Source of the DNA: Corynebacterium lubricantis DSM 45231
Lineage (GTDB): Bacteria; Actinomycetota; Actinomycetes; Mycobacteriales; Mycobacteriaceae
Length of the DNA: 64,000 nt
NCBI RefSeq assembly: GCF_000379425.1
Contig: NZ_KB902235.1
Location: 101,299 to 165,298, forward strand
Direction: 5' to 3'
The notes under the pieces were generated by a model. It made no database searches, was not told where the DNA came from, and was given only the letters and a program-made list of their open reading frames with translations. A program made the translations under genes and the position numbers. Within the stretch, counting starts at the first letter, position 1, and the number at the start of each line of letters is the position of its first letter. Below, piece by piece: positions 17,581 through 27,020 of the stretch.

Positions 17581-17630
17581 ACAGCGCCCTTCCTCTCCGA
17601 ATGAAATCGGGGAGGAAGGGCGCTGTTTTT
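17581..17630. terminator. Strong bidirectional terminator between the MFS gene and rplE
   Basis: A perfect 15-bp stem (17581-17595 with 17612-17626) followed by TTTTTT on the plus strand and an A-rich flank for the minus strand. It separates two convergent operons. Confidence 0.92.
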
Positions 17631-17644
17631 TCGTCGTCAAGCGA
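17631..17644 (+). repeat. TCGTCGNNAAGCGA motif, full copy
   Basis: Reads TCGTCGTCAAGCGA. It begins at the last base of the terminator U-tract and ends just before the rplE stop codon. Confidence 0.75.
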
Positions 17645-17651
17645 GCGAGGC

Positions 17652-18230
17652 TTATGCCTGCTGCATCTTGCCGTCCTTGTCCTTGAATGGGAATCCAAGG
17701 TGGCGGAGCAGCGCGCGGCCTTCTTCATTGTTGGTCGCGGTGGTCACGACGGTGATGTCCATACCGCGTGGGCGGTCGATCTTGTCAACGTCGATTTCGT
17801 AGAACATGGTCTGCTCGGTCAAGCCGAAGGTGTAGTTGCCATGTCCGTCGAACTGCTGGTCCGACAGGCCGCGGAAGTCGCGGATACGAGGAAGTGCAAC
17901 CGTCAGCAGACGGTCCAGGAACTCCCACATACGGTCGCCGCGCAGGGTAACCTTTGCGCCGATTGGCATGCCTTCGCGGAGCTTGAAGTTAGCAATGGAC
18001 TGCTTTGCGCGACGCAGCTGTGGCTTCTGGCCGGTGATCGCGGTGAGGTCTTCGAGAGCACCGTTGATCATCTTGGAGTCACGTGCAGCGTCGCCGACGC
18101 CCATGTTGACAACGATCTTGGTCAGGCCAGGGACCTGCATGACGTTGTCGTAGCCGAACTGCTCGCCCATCTTGCCGCGGATTTCTTCGCGGTACTGGGT
18201 CTTCAGGCGTGGTGTGTAGTTGTCAGCCAT
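17652..18230 (-). CDS. rplE: 50S ribosomal protein L5
   Basis: A 192-residue 5S-rRNA-binding protein starting [16 protein letters not shown]. The signatures VVNMGVGDA and [19 protein letters not shown] C-terminal segment are present. An upstream in-frame ATG at 18317 lies inside rplX and is rejected. It is the last gene of the rplN-rplX-rplE run. The usual next genes rpsN and rpsH are absent here, rpsH being 9.5 kb downstream. Confidence 0.96.
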   Translation of the reverse strand: MADNYTPRLKTQYREEIRGKMGEQFGYDNVMQVPGLTKIVVNMGVGDAARDSKMINGALEDLTAITGQKPQLRRAKQSIANFKLREGMPIGAKVTLRGDRMWEFLDRLLTVALPRIRDFRGLSDQQFDGHGNYTFGLTEQTMFYEIDVDKIDRPRGMDITVVTTATNNEEGRALLRHLGFPFKDKDGKMQQA

Positions 18231-18231
18231 C

Positions 18232-18546
18232 TTAGATGTCCTCCCCGTTCGACTTAGCAACGCGAACCTTCTTGCCGTCTTCGTCGAAGCGGTAAGACAC
18301 GCGGGATGGGTTTCCATCGGTATCCAGGATCATCACGTTGGATACGTGGATTGGAGCTTCCTGGGTTACGATGCCGCCGGACTCAGCGCCACGCTCGGTA
18401 GCGGAGTTTGCGACGTGCTTCTTCACACGGTTAACGCCCTCAACGAGGACCTTGTCGCGCTTCGGGTAAGCCTCGATGACCTTGCCCTGAGCGCCCTTGT
18501 CTGGTCCGGAAATTACCTGAACCATGTCACCCTTTTTGATCTTCAT
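18232..18546 (-). CDS. rplX: 50S ribosomal protein L24
   Basis: A 104-residue assembly-initiator protein. The N-terminal KOW motif ([20 protein letters not shown]) is intact, and it ends just upstream of rplE with a one-base spacer. Length is normal. Confidence 0.96.
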   Translation of the reverse strand: MKIKKGDMVQVISGPDKGAQGKVIEAYPKRDKVLVEGVNRVKKHVANSATERGAESGGIVTQEAPIHVSNVMILDTDGNPSRVSYRFDEDGKKVRVAKSNGEDI

Positions 18547-18550
18547 AAGA

Positions 18551-18919
18551 CTAGATCACCTCCGGTGCGAGAGAAACGATCTTCATGAACTTCTTGTCAC
18601 GAAGCTCGCGAGCAACAGGGCCGAAGATACGGGTGCCGCGTGGCTCAGAGTCGTTCTTGATAAGGACAGCTGCATTCTCGTCGAATGAGATGTAGGAACC
18701 GTCTGCACGACGGGTTTCCTTCTTGGTACGCACGATTACTGCGCGTACAACTTCGCCCGCCTTGACGTTGCCACCTGGGGCAGCGTCCTTGACGGAGGCG
18801 ACGATGGTATCGCCGATGCCGGCGAAACGTCGAACAGATCCACCGAGGACGCGGATGCACTGAATTTCACGTGCACCAGTGTTATCGGCGACCTTCAGAC
18901 GCGATTCTTGCTGAATCAC
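18551..18919 (-). CDS. rplN: 50S ribosomal protein L14
   Basis: A 122-residue protein starting [16 protein letters not shown], with the conserved ENAAVLI and [16 protein letters not shown] motifs. It is the first gene of a three-gene run (rplN-rplX-rplE), because a hypothetical membrane-protein gene separates it from rpsQ. A candidate promoter lies at 19082-19111. Confidence 0.97.
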   Translation of the reverse strand: MIQQESRLKVADNTGAREIQCIRVLGGSVRRFAGIGDTIVASVKDAAPGGNVKAGEVVRAVIVRTKKETRRADGSYISFDENAAVLIKNDSEPRGTRIFGPVARELRDKKFMKIVSLAPEVI

Positions 18920-18995
18920 AGTTGGTCTCCTGACCTGGATTATTGTGCGCCAGATTTCCGTCCTGTACGCACGTGGTCAATGTCTTCGAAGTCAT

Positions 18996-19007
18996 GCTTT
19001 GCGACGA
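18996..19007 (-). repeat. TCGTCGNNAAGC motif core
   Basis: Reads GCTTTGCGACGA on the plus strand, in the rplN leader. Confidence 0.55.
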
Positions 19008-19081
19008 ACTACTGTCGAAGGGTCTCGGCCTGGACGTTCGGAAATCAACGTCGCATGCCGACCAGCATAAACAACCCATGT

Positions 19082-19111
19082 ATTAAACCATGTGGCGGCC
19101 GTATTTTCCAA
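19082..19111 (-). promoter_or_regulatory. Candidate promoter of rplN-rplX-rplE
   Basis: On the minus strand TTGGAA (19106-19111), 18 nt, TTTAAT (19082-19087). It lies about 160 nt upstream of rplN, just beyond the end of the hypothetical gene. Confidence 0.4.
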
Positions 19112-19141
19112 ATCGCCTTCTCACGCTTTAAGGCCGTGACC

Positions 19142-20071
19142 TTATACTATGCGCGCTTCTGGAAGATAATGGCGCACGATGTCTTCCTCGGTTGCTTGGT
19201 CGAGCGGTTCTGAGTCATCTGATTGCTTCACATCCACCTCGTTGAGGTCGTCGGTATTGCGCACCAGCACGGTAGTAATGCTGTCTTGTTCTGCAGCGTC
19301 GACGAGTTCGGCCATCATGCTCAGCGCCGGGGCGACGTCCTCGCCGTCGAGGCGTTGCAGGCTTAGCCGCGGGCTGGTTTCGCTTTGGGTTTCAAAGTTC
19401 ACGATGGGCGGGGCATCGTAGACGGGAACGTAGTGGTCGATGAGCTGCGTGATGCGCTCCTGCTGTGCTGCGGCTTCTTGCCAGCTATTGGCCACGATAA
19501 ATTCGATCCGGTCCGAGCGCGTCCCCTCTCCCGTGTCAGCGTTATTCGCCACTACCTCGACGTGGCTGATCCCTGGGACGGGTTGGCTGAATAGTTCGAC
19601 CAGCCATGCATTCGCCACCCGAGGGTCGATGCGATACGTGGTGGGTGGGTTATCGGATTCGAGCCAGCCCGTGAAATAGCTCGGGTCCAGCGGATCCTTG
19701 GACCACTGCCCTTTGAGAAAGTCCGCCGAGTCTTCAATAGCGGTGCGCTCGTTGGGGTCCACGGTGATAGTCACGGTATATCCGCGCCAGGAATTGCTCT
19801 TCACCTCGCCTTCGATCTGAACATCGTGTCCGGCCAGATCCTGCTCCGCGCGAGCGAGCGAATTGTCTAGGGCTGATTGGGCACGCTCATCGGGGTTGTC
19901 TTGCTCGGTGGATCTATTGAACTGTCCCGTAATCACTCCGACGACGATGAGCACGAGGATCACGCTGATCAGTACAGGCAGCAAGTTTTTCGCCCTGGCA
20001 ACAGCTACCGGACCAGCAGAGCGATACTCGGGCTGTTCCGGGGGATCCTGTTGGTTGTGCGGAGTCGTCAT
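19142..20071 (-). CDS. Membrane-anchored hypothetical protein between rplN and rpsQ
   Basis: A 309-residue protein I do not recognise. A hydrophilic N-terminus rich in Pro and Gln is followed by one membrane segment (about residues 29-50, LLPVLISVILVLIVVGVITG) and a roughly 255-residue acidic extracytoplasmic part. That part has SNSWRGYTVTITVDPNERTAIED and later ISHVEVVANN and SITTVLVRNTDD strands, suggesting repeated alpha/beta folds. ATG 20071 is preferred over one three codons upstream. It sits alone between the S10 operon terminator and rplN, so it is probably its own transcription unit. Confidence 0.7.
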   Translation of the reverse strand: MTTPHNQQDPPEQPEYRSAGPVAVARAKNLLPVLISVILVLIVVGVITGQFNRSTEQDNPDERAQSALDNSLARAEQDLAGHDVQIEGEVKSNSWRGYTVTITVDPNERTAIEDSADFLKGQWSKDPLDPSYFTGWLESDNPPTTYRIDPRVANAWLVELFSQPVPGISHVEVVANNADTGEGTRSDRIEFIVANSWQEAAAQQERITQLIDHYVPVYDAPPIVNFETQSETSPRLSLQRLDGEDVAPALSMMAELVDAAEQDSITTVLVRNTDDLNEVDVKQSDDSEPLDQATEEDIVRHYLPEARIV

Positions 20072-20261
20072 GCTTCTCACCTAAGCAAACATGGCTGTGG
20101 TCTGCAGTTTTTGCGCTGAAATTCACAGCCAGGCTGTCGGAATCGACCACGCTGATTTAGTGTTCGCTCCAGCAGGCATAAATGGCATATTTTTCGGGTT
20201 GGTCGATTCTGAAATCGACCACGTTAGATTTGGGCAGGGGCAACCAGCCTAAGAAACAGCA

Positions 20262-20294
20262 AAAGGCCCGCAACCGGGAAGGTTGCGGGCCTTT
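20262..20294 (-). terminator. Terminator of the S10 operon
   Basis: A perfect 14-bp stem, AAAGGCCCGCAACC / GGTTGCGGGCCTTT, with loop GGGAA, followed by TTTGCTG on the minus strand. It ends the rpsJ-rpsQ run 23 nt after rpsQ. Confidence 0.88.
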
Positions 20295-20296
20295 GC

Positions 20297-20310
20297 TCGT
20301 CGTAAAGCGA
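20297..20310 (+). repeat. TCGTCGNNAAGCGA motif, full copy
   Basis: Reads TCGTCGTAAAGCGA. It fits exactly between the rpsQ stop codon and the S10 operon terminator. Confidence 0.75.
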
Positions 20311-20317
20311 AAATGCT

Positions 20318-20599
20318 TTAGCGAGCCTTCTCTACGATCTCGACGAGACGGAAGTGCTTGTCCTTGGACAAAGGACGGGTCTCAGCGATGCGAACCAGGT
20401 CGCCGATGCCGGCAATCTGCTCCTCGTCGTGAGCCTTCACGCGCTTGTTCTTGCGCATGATCTTGCTGTACAGAGCGTGGGACTTGCGGTCCTCGAGCTG
20501 TACGACGATGGTCTTTTCCATCTTGTCGGACACAACATAACCCTGACGGATCTTCTGTGCGCCCTTGTCGGTGTTTTCAGTCACGTTAGCCTCACTCAT
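20318..20599 (-). CDS. rpsQ: 30S ribosomal protein S17
   Basis: A 93-residue OB-fold protein binding 16S rRNA helix 11. The core starts at [17 protein letters not shown] after about 17 extra N-terminal residues, and contains [28 protein letters not shown] (abridged). It is the last gene of the S10 operon. Confidence 0.96.
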   Translation of the reverse strand: MSEANVTENTDKGAQKIRQGYVVSDKMEKTIVVQLEDRKSHALYSKIMRKNKRVKAHDEEQIAGIGDLVRIAETRPLSKDKHFRLVEIVEKAR

Positions 20600-20601
20600 G
20601 T

Positions 20602-20832
20602 TTACGCCTCAGCTCCTGGGATCACCGACAGGCCGAGCTCGCGCTCGCGCTGCACAGTGTAGATACGAGCGATGTTGCGCTTAACCTCGGAAATACGACG
20701 GTTGTTGGTCAGCTGGCCGGTAGCAAGCTGGAAGCGCAGGTTGAACAGCTCTTCCTTTGCCTCGGTCAACTTGTCGGTCAGTTCTTCCGGAGAGAGCTCA
20801 CGGTATTCGTGTGCTGGGGTTCCTGCAGCCAT
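20602..20832 (-). CDS. rpmC: 50S ribosomal protein L29
   Basis: A 76-residue helical-hairpin protein near the exit tunnel. It has the [20 protein letters not shown] and [15 protein letters not shown] signatures. Its ATG overlaps the rplP stop by one base, and it ends 2 nt before rpsQ. Confidence 0.96.
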   Translation of the reverse strand: MAAGTPAHEYRELSPEELTDKLTEAKEELFNLRFQLATGQLTNNRRISEVKRNIARIYTVQRERELGLSVIPGAEA

Positions 20833-21248
20833 TAGTACTGGTCCTCCTTAGCGATAATGCGGACCTTCATAGGCAGCTTCTGAGCCGCACGGCGCAGAGC
20901 CTCGGTTGCGGTAGCCTCATCCGGGTAGGACATCTCGAAGAGAATGCGGCCTGGCTTAACGTTAGCCACCCACTTCTCCACAGGGCCCTTACCGGAACCC
21001 ATACGAACGCCGAGTGGCTTCTGGGTCAAAGGACGGTCCGGGAAGATGGTGATCCAGACCTTGCCACCACGCTTGACGTGGCGGTTGATGGCAATACGGC
21101 CTGCCTCAATCTGACGGTTGGTCACGTACGCTGGCTCGAGAGCCTGGATTGCGTAGTCACCGAACTGAATCTTGTTGCCACCCTTGGACACACCAGAACG
21201 AGTCGGGCGGTGCTGGCGGCGGTACTTGACGCGCTTAGGGATAAGCAT
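20832..21248 (-). CDS. rplP: 50S ribosomal protein L16
   Basis: A 138-residue protein starting [15 protein letters not shown]. The conserved [28 protein letters not shown] block is present (abridged). L16 helps order the peptidyl-transferase centre and A-site tRNA. It is translationally coupled to rpmC. Confidence 0.97.
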   Translation of the reverse strand: MLIPKRVKYRRQHRPTRSGVSKGGNKIQFGDYAIQALEPAYVTNRQIEAGRIAINRHVKRGGKVWITIFPDRPLTQKPLGVRMGSGKGPVEKWVANVKPGRILFEMSYPDEATATEALRRAAQKLPMKVRIIAKEDQY

Positions 21249-21254
21249 TGAGTC

Positions 21255-22001
21255 TTAGCCCTCCTTCTTCTGCTCTGCACGCTGGCGGCGCTGGCCACCA
21301 CGGCGTGGGCGGCGATCACGATCACCACGGCCACGGCCTGCGGACGGTGCGTTGAGCTCGGACTCGCGAACGCCACCAACGACGTCGCCCTTGTAGATCC
21401 AGACCTTCACGCCGATGCGGCCGAAGGTGGTGTGAGCCTCAGCGAAACCGTAGTCGATCTCTGCACGCAGGGTGTGCAGAGGAACACGGCCCTCGTGGTA
21501 GCGCTCAACGCGGGACATTTCTGCGCCACCGAGACGGCCGGAGCAGAGCACCTTGATGCCCTTGACCTGTGGCTGACGCATTGCAGACTGGATGGACTTG
21601 CGCATTGCACGACGGAATGCGACGCGGTTTACCAGCTGCTCGGCAATCGACTGAGCAACGAGAGTTGCGTTAGCGTCGACGTTCTTGACCTCGAGGATGT
21701 TCAGAGCGACCATCTTGCCGGTGAGCTTCTCCAGCTCACGGCGGATGCGATCTGCCTCTGCGCCACGACGACCAATCACGATGCCCGGACGGGCGGTGTG
21801 AATGTCAACGCGGACACGGTCACGAGTGCGCTCGATGACAACATCAGCGATACCAGCGCGGTCCAGGCCCTTGGACAGGAACTCGCGGATCTTGATGTCT
21901 TCTGCGACGTACTCGGAGTAGTTCTTATCGGCGTACCAGTGGGACTTCCAGTCAGCGGTAATACCCAGTCGTAGGCCGTGTGGGTGAATCTTCTGGCCCA
22001 T
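21255..22001 (-). CDS. rpsC: 30S ribosomal protein S3
   Basis: A 248-residue protein starting [15 protein letters not shown]. The KH domain ([23 protein letters not shown], abridged) is at residues about 75-100. The C-terminal 35 residues are a basic RG-rich tail ([18 protein letters not shown]). S3 guards the mRNA entry. Its ATG overlaps the rplV stop by one base. Confidence 0.97.
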   Translation of the reverse strand: MGQKIHPHGLRLGITADWKSHWYADKNYSEYVAEDIKIREFLSKGLDRAGIADVVIERTRDRVRVDIHTARPGIVIGRRGAEADRIRRELEKLTGKMVALNILEVKNVDANATLVAQSIAEQLVNRVAFRRAMRKSIQSAMRQPQVKGIKVLCSGRLGGAEMSRVERYHEGRVPLHTLRAEIDYGFAEAHTTFGRIGVKVWIYKGDVVGGVRESELNAPSAGRGRGDRDRRPRRGGQRRQRAEQKKEG

Positions 22002-22363
22002 TACTTGGCCCCTTCCTTCTGGCTTTCAACTACCACAGTGATGTGGGAGGTGCGCTTGCGGATCTGGAACGCACGGCCCTGAGCGCGTGGCTGGAAGCGA
22101 CGCATGGTTGGGCCTTCGTTGGCGTAGCACTCAGAGACGATGAGGGTGCGTGGGTCCAGGCCGAAGTTGTTTTCAGCGTTGGCTGCTGCAGAAGCAACGA
22201 CCTTGGCAACAGGCTTAGCTGCGCCCTGTGGTGCGTACTTCAGGATAGCCAATGCCTCGGACACGGTCTTGCCGCGAACGAGATCGAGGACACGGTTGAC
22301 CTTCATCTGGGAGATGCGGACGAACTTCGCGGTCGCGGATGCGGAGGTGATTGTCTCACTCAT
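22001..22363 (-). CDS. rplV: 50S ribosomal protein L22
   Basis: A 120-residue protein lining the exit tunnel. The [22 protein letters not shown] start and the extended hairpin ([18 protein letters not shown]) that reaches the tunnel constriction are both intact, with no macrolide-type deletion visible. It lies between rpsS and rpsC. Confidence 0.97.
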   Translation of the reverse strand: MSETITSASATAKFVRISQMKVNRVLDLVRGKTVSEALAILKYAPQGAAKPVAKVVASAAANAENNFGLDPRTLIVSECYANEGPTMRRFQPRAQGRAFQIRKRTSHITVVVESQKEGAK

Positions 22364-22366
22364 CGC

Positions 22367-22642
22367 TTATCGACGTCCCTTCTGGTCCTTGATGTGACCC
22401 TTAAAGGTCTTGGTAGGTGCAAACTCACCGAGCTTGTGGCCAACCATTGCTTCATCGATGAACACTGGGACGTGCTTACGACCGTCGTGGACGGCGAAAG
22501 TGTGGCCAATGAAATCAGGAAGAATGGTGGAACGGCGAGACCAGGTCTTGATGACCTGCTTGGTGCCCTTCTCGTTTTGAGCGTCTACCTTGTTGAGGAG
22601 GTGCTCATCGACGAACGGGCCCTTCTTTAGGCTGCGTGGCAT
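22367..22642 (-). CDS. rpsS: 30S ribosomal protein S19
   Basis: A 91-residue protein starting [16 protein letters not shown], with [20 protein letters not shown] and the C-terminal [14 protein letters not shown]. It binds 16S rRNA in the 30S head with S13. It is positioned between rplB and rplV, 3 nt upstream of rplV. Confidence 0.97.
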   Translation of the reverse strand: MPRSLKKGPFVDEHLLNKVDAQNEKGTKQVIKTWSRRSTILPDFIGHTFAVHDGRKHVPVFIDEAMVGHKLGEFAPTKTFKGHIKDQKGRR

Positions 22643-22658
22643 GTCTGTTTACCTCCTC

Positions 22659-23492
22659 TTAGCGCTTGTTCGCACGACGACGTCGCACGATCATGTTGTT
22701 GGAATAACGGTTCGGGTTACGGGTACGGCCTTCCTTCTGGCCCCAAGGGGACACAGGGTGACGACCACCGGAAGTCTTACCTTCACCACCACCGTGTGGG
22801 TGATCCACAGGGTTCATGACAACACCGCGGACCGTTGGGCGCCAGCCCTTCCAGCGCATACGGCCGGCCTTACCCCAGCGGATGTTGATCTGGTCAGCGT
22901 TGCCGACCTCACCAACAGTTGCGCGGCAACGAATGTCCACGCGACGGATTTCGGAAGAAGGCATACGCAGAACAGCGTAGGAGCCTTCCTTACCGAGCAG
23001 CTGGATGGAAGCACCAGCGGAGCGAGCAAGCTTAGCGCCTGCGCCTGGCTTGAGCTCCACGGAGTGGATGGTGGTACCGGTTGGGATGTTGCGCAGTGGA
23101 AGGTTGTTGCCAACCTTGATGTCTGCGTTCGGGCCCGACTCGAGAACCATGCCCTGCTTCAGGTTCTTTGGCGCAATGATGTAGCGCTTTTCACCGTCGT
23201 AGTAGTGCAGCAGTGCAATGTTTGCGGTGCGGTTTGGGTCGTACTCGATGTGAGCGACCTTTGCCAGCACGCCGTCCTTGTCGTTACGACGGAAGTCGAT
23301 AACGCGGTAACGGCGCTTGTGTCCACCACCGCGGTGACGGGTGGTGATGTGGCCGTGAGAGTTACGACCACCCTTTTTCGGGAGCGGAGCCAGCAGGTTC
23401 TTTTCCGGAGTAGAGCGAGTGATCTCGCTGAACTCGGAAACGGAGCTGGCGCGGCGACCCGGAGTTGTCGGCTTGTACTTACGAATAGCCAT
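22659..23492 (-). CDS. rplB: 50S ribosomal protein L2
   Basis: A 277-residue protein starting [18 protein letters not shown]. The C-terminal [18 protein letters not shown] segment with the conserved histidine near the peptidyl-transferase centre is present. Length is typical. Confidence 0.97.
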   Translation of the reverse strand: MAIRKYKPTTPGRRASSVSEFSEITRSTPEKNLLAPLPKKGGRNSHGHITTRHRGGGHKRRYRVIDFRRNDKDGVLAKVAHIEYDPNRTANIALLHYYDGEKRYIIAPKNLKQGMVLESGPNADIKVGNNLPLRNIPTGTTIHSVELKPGAGAKLARSAGASIQLLGKEGSYAVLRMPSSEIRRVDIRCRATVGEVGNADQINIRWGKAGRMRWKGWRPTVRGVVMNPVDHPHGGGEGKTSGGRHPVSPWGQKEGRTRNPNRYSNNMIVRRRRANKR

Positions 23493-23530
23493 AATTGTTC
23501 CTTGTCTTCGAAGTCTTCAGGTGGACGGTC

Positions 23531-23836
23531 TTAAGCGACCGAGCCGCCGAATACGTCGATGGAGTCGCTGCCATCGCGGAGAGTTACGTATGCGCGCTTG
23601 GTGTCCTTACGCTTACCGAAACCGGTGCGGGAGCGCTTGCGCTTGCCCTCACGGTTAACGGTGTTCACGGAAGCAACCTTGACGCCGAAAATCTCTTCCA
23701 CGGCAATCTTGATCTGGGTCTTGTTTGCATCACGGTCCACGAAGAACGTGTACGTGTTCTGCTCCATCAGCGAGTAGGTCTTCTCAGAGAGGACCGGCGC
23801 GATGATGATTTCGCGAGCGTTCGAGGTGTTAGCCAT
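23531..23836 (-). CDS. rplW: 50S ribosomal protein L23
   Basis: A 101-residue exit-tunnel protein that docks trigger factor and SRP. Family marks are [33 protein letters not shown] and [20 protein letters not shown]. Its ATG overlaps the rplD stop by one base. Confidence 0.96.
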   Translation of the reverse strand: MANTSNAREIIIAPVLSEKTYSLMEQNTYTFFVDRDANKTQIKIAVEEIFGVKVASVNTVNREGKRKRSRTGFGKRKDTKRAYVTLRDGSDSIDVFGGSVA

Positions 23837-24498
23837 TAGTTCTCCTCCTGCGCTTCTACTGCCTCAGCAGCGTTGCGGTTGGTGAAGGTGTGCAGCGCCT
23901 CGACAGAGAACACAACATCGTCGGAGTTCAGGACGTCGTAGGTGTTCAGCTGAGCTGGCTCGAGGATATGAACGTGAGGCAGGTTATTAGCGCTGCGACG
24001 TGCGTTCAAGTCCTCGCGGCCTACGACGAGCAGAACCGACTTGCGATCGGTCAACCGCTCGATGAAAGCGCGAGCTGCCTTGGTGGATGGGTCCTGGCCT
24101 GGAACGAGCTCCTCAACGACGTGGATACGTGCGTTGCGTGCGCGGTCGGTCAGAGCGCCAGCCAAAGCTGCCTTGATCATTTTCTTAGGGGTGCGCTGCG
24201 AGTAATCGCGTGGCACTGGGCCGTGGGAAATACCACCGCCGGTGTAGTGAGGTGCACGGATCGAGCCCTGACGAGCGCGACCGGTTCCCTTCTGGCGGAA
24301 TGGCTTACGGCCACCGCCACGAACCTCAGCACGGGTCTTGACCTTGTGGGTACCCTGACGTGCTGCAGCAAGCTGTGCATTGACAACCTGGTGCATCAGT
24401 GGGATAGAAGCCTCACGGTCAAAAAGGTCGGCTGGAAGCTCAACAGTGCCGTTGGTCTTACCATCAGCGGTCTGGACATCTAGTGTCAGGTTGGTCAT
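23836..24498 (-). CDS. rplD: 50S ribosomal protein L4
   Basis: A 220-residue protein. The long tunnel loop ([22 protein letters not shown], abridged) is intact, and the Rossmann-like core follows. In E. coli L4 represses the S10 operon. It overlaps rplC by four bases and rplW by one, so the three are coupled. Confidence 0.97.
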   Translation of the reverse strand: MTNLTLDVQTADGKTNGTVELPADLFDREASIPLMHQVVNAQLAAARQGTHKVKTRAEVRGGGRKPFRQKGTGRARQGSIRAPHYTGGGISHGPVPRDYSQRTPKKMIKAALAGALTDRARNARIHVVEELVPGQDPSTKAARAFIERLTDRKSVLLVVGREDLNARRSANNLPHVHILEPAQLNTYDVLNSDDVVFSVEALHTFTNRNAAEAVEAQEEN

Positions 24499-25151
24499 GC
24501 GTGAGCACCGCCCTTCACTGCGGTCTTGACGGTGACAACGCTGCCCTTAGCACCAGGGATTGCACCCTTGATGAGGATCAGGTTGGACTCGCCGTCGATC
24601 TTCTGGATCTTCAGGTTCTGCGTGGTAACGCGGTTGTTACCCATGCGTCCTGCCATGCGGGTGCCCTTGAAAACGCGGCCCGGGGTGGCCGACTGGCCAA
24701 TCGAACCAACGCGACGGTGCGCAGCCTGGTTACCGTGAGCGGCCCCCTGACCTGCGAAGCCGTGGCGCTTCATAGCACCTGCGTAGCCGTGGCCCTTGGT
24801 GGTACCGGTGACGTCAACGAAGGTCTCGCCTTCGAAGATATCAACGGTGAATTCCTGGCCCAGCTCGTAGCCGGAAACATCGTCCATGCGAAGTTCCGCT
24901 ACGTAGCGACGAGGGGTAACGCCGGCCTTCTTGAAGTGGCCAGCCTCTGGCTTGTTTGCCTTACGGGGATCGATCTCACCGTAAGCAATCTGGATGGCGT
25001 TGTAGCCATCGGTTTCGGTGGTGCGAATCTGGGTAACCACACATGGCCCAGCTTCGACGACGGTAACTGGGATAACCCGGTTCTCCTCGTCGAAGACCTG
25101 GGTCATGCCGAGCTTTTTGCCCAGAATGCCCTTGATCTCTGTGTTGTTCAT
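24495..25151 (-). CDS. rplC: 50S ribosomal protein L3
   Basis: A 218-residue protein starting [20 protein letters not shown]. It has the [17 protein letters not shown] loop (here [22 protein letters not shown]) with the conserved glutamine region near the peptidyl-transferase centre, and the [18 protein letters not shown] motif. It is second in the S10 operon. Confidence 0.97.
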   Translation of the reverse strand: MNNTEIKGILGKKLGMTQVFDEENRVIPVTVVEAGPCVVTQIRTTETDGYNAIQIAYGEIDPRKANKPEAGHFKKAGVTPRRYVAELRMDDVSGYELGQEFTVDIFEGETFVDVTGTTKGHGYAGAMKRHGFAGQGAAHGNQAAHRRVGSIGQSATPGRVFKGTRMAGRMGNNRVTTQNLKIQKIDGESNLILIKGAIPGAKGSVVTVKTAVKGGAHA

Positions 25152-25190
25152 TGTTTGTTCTCCGCTACAAAAGTCTTCGGGGATCTGCGA

Positions 25191-25496
25191 TTACTGAATG
25201 TTCACGTCGACGCTAGCCGGAAGATCGATGCGCATGAGAGCGTCAACGGTCTTTGGCGTTGGGTCGAGGATGTCGATCAGACGCTTGTGAGTGCGCATCT
25301 CGAAGTGCTCGCGAGAGTCCTTGTATTTGTGTGGAGAACGAATAACAGCCCAGACGTTCTTTTCGGTTGGCAACGGCACTGGTCCAACGACGCGGGCACC
25401 CGTGCGGGTAACCGTCTCGACGATCTTCTTCGCAGATGCGTCGATCGCTTCGTGGTCGTAGGCCTTGAGCCGAATGCGGATTTTTTGTCCCGCCAC
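25191..25496 (-). CDS. rpsJ: 30S ribosomal protein S10
   Basis: A 101-residue protein ([19 protein letters not shown]...), also known as NusE for its role in antitermination with NusB/NusG. GTG at 25496 is chosen because it gives the family-length N-terminus and follows GAGGAAGAGGAAAGC; the ATG at 25529 would add an unsupported Cys/Glu-rich leader. It is the first gene of the S10 operon. Confidence 0.95.
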   Translation of the reverse strand: MAGQKIRIRLKAYDHEAIDASAKKIVETVTRTGARVVGPVPLPTEKNVWAVIRSPHKYKDSREHFEMRTHKRLIDILDPTPKTVDALMRIDLPASVDVNIQ

Positions 25497-25699
25497 GCTT
25501 TCCTCTTCCTCGCATCCCCCACATTCCACCTTTGGTGAAGCGGTGGGGTGTTAGCTTCTCGATTTCTCTATAACGTTGTCCGGGCTAGGCCACGGCATAA
25601 ACGCCAGTGTCTTTTACTTGATGACTGCCATGACAAGATCCAGTAGATAAACAGACGCAACAAATAAGAGCGTTCTGTTCAGTGCTGCCGCCTAAGAGC

Positions 25700-25713
25700 T
25701 CGTCGCGAAGCGA
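25700..25713 (+). repeat. TCGTCGNNAAGCGA motif, full copy
   Basis: Reads TCGTCGCGAAGCGA, in the intergenic region upstream of rpsJ. Confidence 0.65.
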
Positions 25714-25876
25714 GTGCTCTGAGGATGTCAGACTCGGAAGGGACGTATACCCCCATATACGGGATAAGCGTGTGCCTTACGTACTGCCGCTGTTTATTTG
25801 CCATGCCCCTTCTCCGGTCCCTGTTCTCGGAAGTGCCAAAAGGCCTGTACCCGATCGCGGGGCCTTCGTCAGGTTT

Positions 25877-25890
25877 TCGCTTTACGACGA
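25877..25890 (-). repeat. TCGTCGNNAAGCGA motif, full copy
   Basis: Reads TCGCTTTACGACGA on the plus strand, 164 nt from the copy at 25700 and in opposite orientation. Confidence 0.75.
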
Positions 25891-26215
25891 TCGCCTGTGC
25901 AAAGGTGTCATGTTCGCCTCACCAGCAGCGCCGAACGTTTACCAGGAGTATTCCCAGCAGGTCAGACGCTGTGTTAAAGCAACTTGAGTATTAAAACACG
26001 AGGTGAGGGCAAAAGGCAAATAGATACTGAACAAAGTTAACGTTTGCACTCTCGCCCATTTCGGTAGAGTGGGCCATATCGGACTTTATGTGGCGATGGC
26101 CATTCTTTACAGGCCTTTCTTGGCGTTCGCTTGGCGTCTCACTGCCCGAAATCCCCAACAAAACTTGCTTAACTGAGACGAACTTCATAAGAAATGCTCG
26201 TCTGAAAGGTTCATC

Positions 26216-26686
26216 ATGACAACTCCTGATAACGCTTCTGCTGGACAGCAAACCGCGCCAGAGTCCACTCCCCGCCCACGTAACGAGAATCTGGAAACGG
26301 ACCACGGCACCACCATTATTGAGGACACCGTTGTCGGTAAGGTCGCTGGCATTGCGGCTCGTGAAGTATCCGGCGTGTATCAGCTCGGTGGCGGAGCGGC
26401 CCGCATGGTGGGTGCCATTCGCGAATCGCTGACTTCGTCGAGCAATATCCAGCAAGGTGTGTCCGTCGAGGTTTCTGAGGGCCATGCCTCGGTGGGTGTG
26501 GCTGTCATTGCGGAATATGGTGTAGCCATCCACGAGCTCGCCAACGCGATCCGCGAAAATATCACCACTGCGATTACCCGGATGACCGGTTTGATCGTGG
26601 ACAAGGTAGACATCACGGTCCACGACGTGCATGTGCCTAATCTCGACGACAATAGAGACGAAGCCTCCAAGGCCGTAGAGCAATAA
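26216..26686 (+). CDS. Asp23/Gls24 family envelope stress response protein
   Basis: A 156-residue soluble protein. After a 33-residue Pro/Thr-rich leader, the Asp23 domain runs over residues about 34-142 (TIIEDTVVGKVAGIAAREVSGV, abridged; VGVAVIAEYGVAIHELANAIRENI; VDKVDITVHDVHVP). In Staphylococcus Asp23 is tethered to the membrane by AmaP and responds to cell-wall stress. An AmaP-like gene closes this six-gene operon, supporting the same scheme. It is the first gene; the next ATG follows one base after its stop. Confidence 0.85.
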   Translation: MTTPDNASAGQQTAPESTPRPRNENLETDHGTTIIEDTVVGKVAGIAAREVSGVYQLGGGAARMVGAIRESLTSSSNIQQGVSVEVSEGHASVGVAVIAEYGVAIHELANAIRENITTAITRMTGLIVDKVDITVHDVHVPNLDDNRDEASKAVEQ

Positions 26687-26687
26687 C

Positions 26688-27020
26688 ATGCCAGAAACTG
26701 TTTCTTCCGCGGTCGGCCACGCCGCCCGCTTGGCCGCGCTGAGTGTTGCCGGTGTTGCAGACCTCCACCCCGGAAAATACGGCGAGGCAGCCTTGCTCCT
26801 GCCGGGTGAGCGCATCATTGGGATTAAGCCCATCCATCACGGTCAGATCGATCGCGTCGACGGGATTGAGATCCACTTGGTGATCGATGCGTCGGCTCGC
26901 CCAAACCTGCATGAGCTTGCCCTTGACGTGCGCTCTGCCGTACAACGTGCCACGGGAATGGAAACAGTAGATGTCATTATTGCCGATGCGGTGGACGGCG
27001 CAAAGGAAGCTGGGAAATGA
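26688..27020 (+). CDS. Small Asp23-like protein
   Basis: A 110-residue protein (MPETVSSAVGHAARLAALSVAGVADLHPGKYGE...). The pattern of AARLAALSVAGVADLH followed by a GIEIHLVIDASARPNLHELALDVRSAVQRATGMETVDVII stretch (abridged) mirrors the alpha/beta order of Asp23 domains, though overall similarity looks weak. It overlaps the DUF2273 gene by four bases (ATGA). Likely a partner subunit of the Asp23 layer. Confidence 0.65.
   Translation: MPETVSSAVGHAARLAALSVAGVADLHPGKYGEAALLLPGERIIGIKPIHHGQIDRVDGIEIHLVIDASARPNLHELALDVRSAVQRATGMETVDVIIADAVDGAKEAGK

Larger units (their letters stand above)
25497..26215. other. Divergent intergenic region between rpsJ and the Asp23 operon
   Basis: 719 nt with no supported gene. 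It must hold the S10-operon promoter (minus) and the Asp23-operon promoter (plus). I see two dispersed-motif copies (25700 and 25877) but no unambiguous -35/-10 pair on either strand. Open frames that cross it have no family signal. Confidence 0.5.

Noticed and set aside
25991..26833. A 280-codon minus-strand frame across the Asp23 operon start
   Set aside because: Its content is the reverse reading of the Asp23 gene and no signature is present; the opposite strand has a clear operon.
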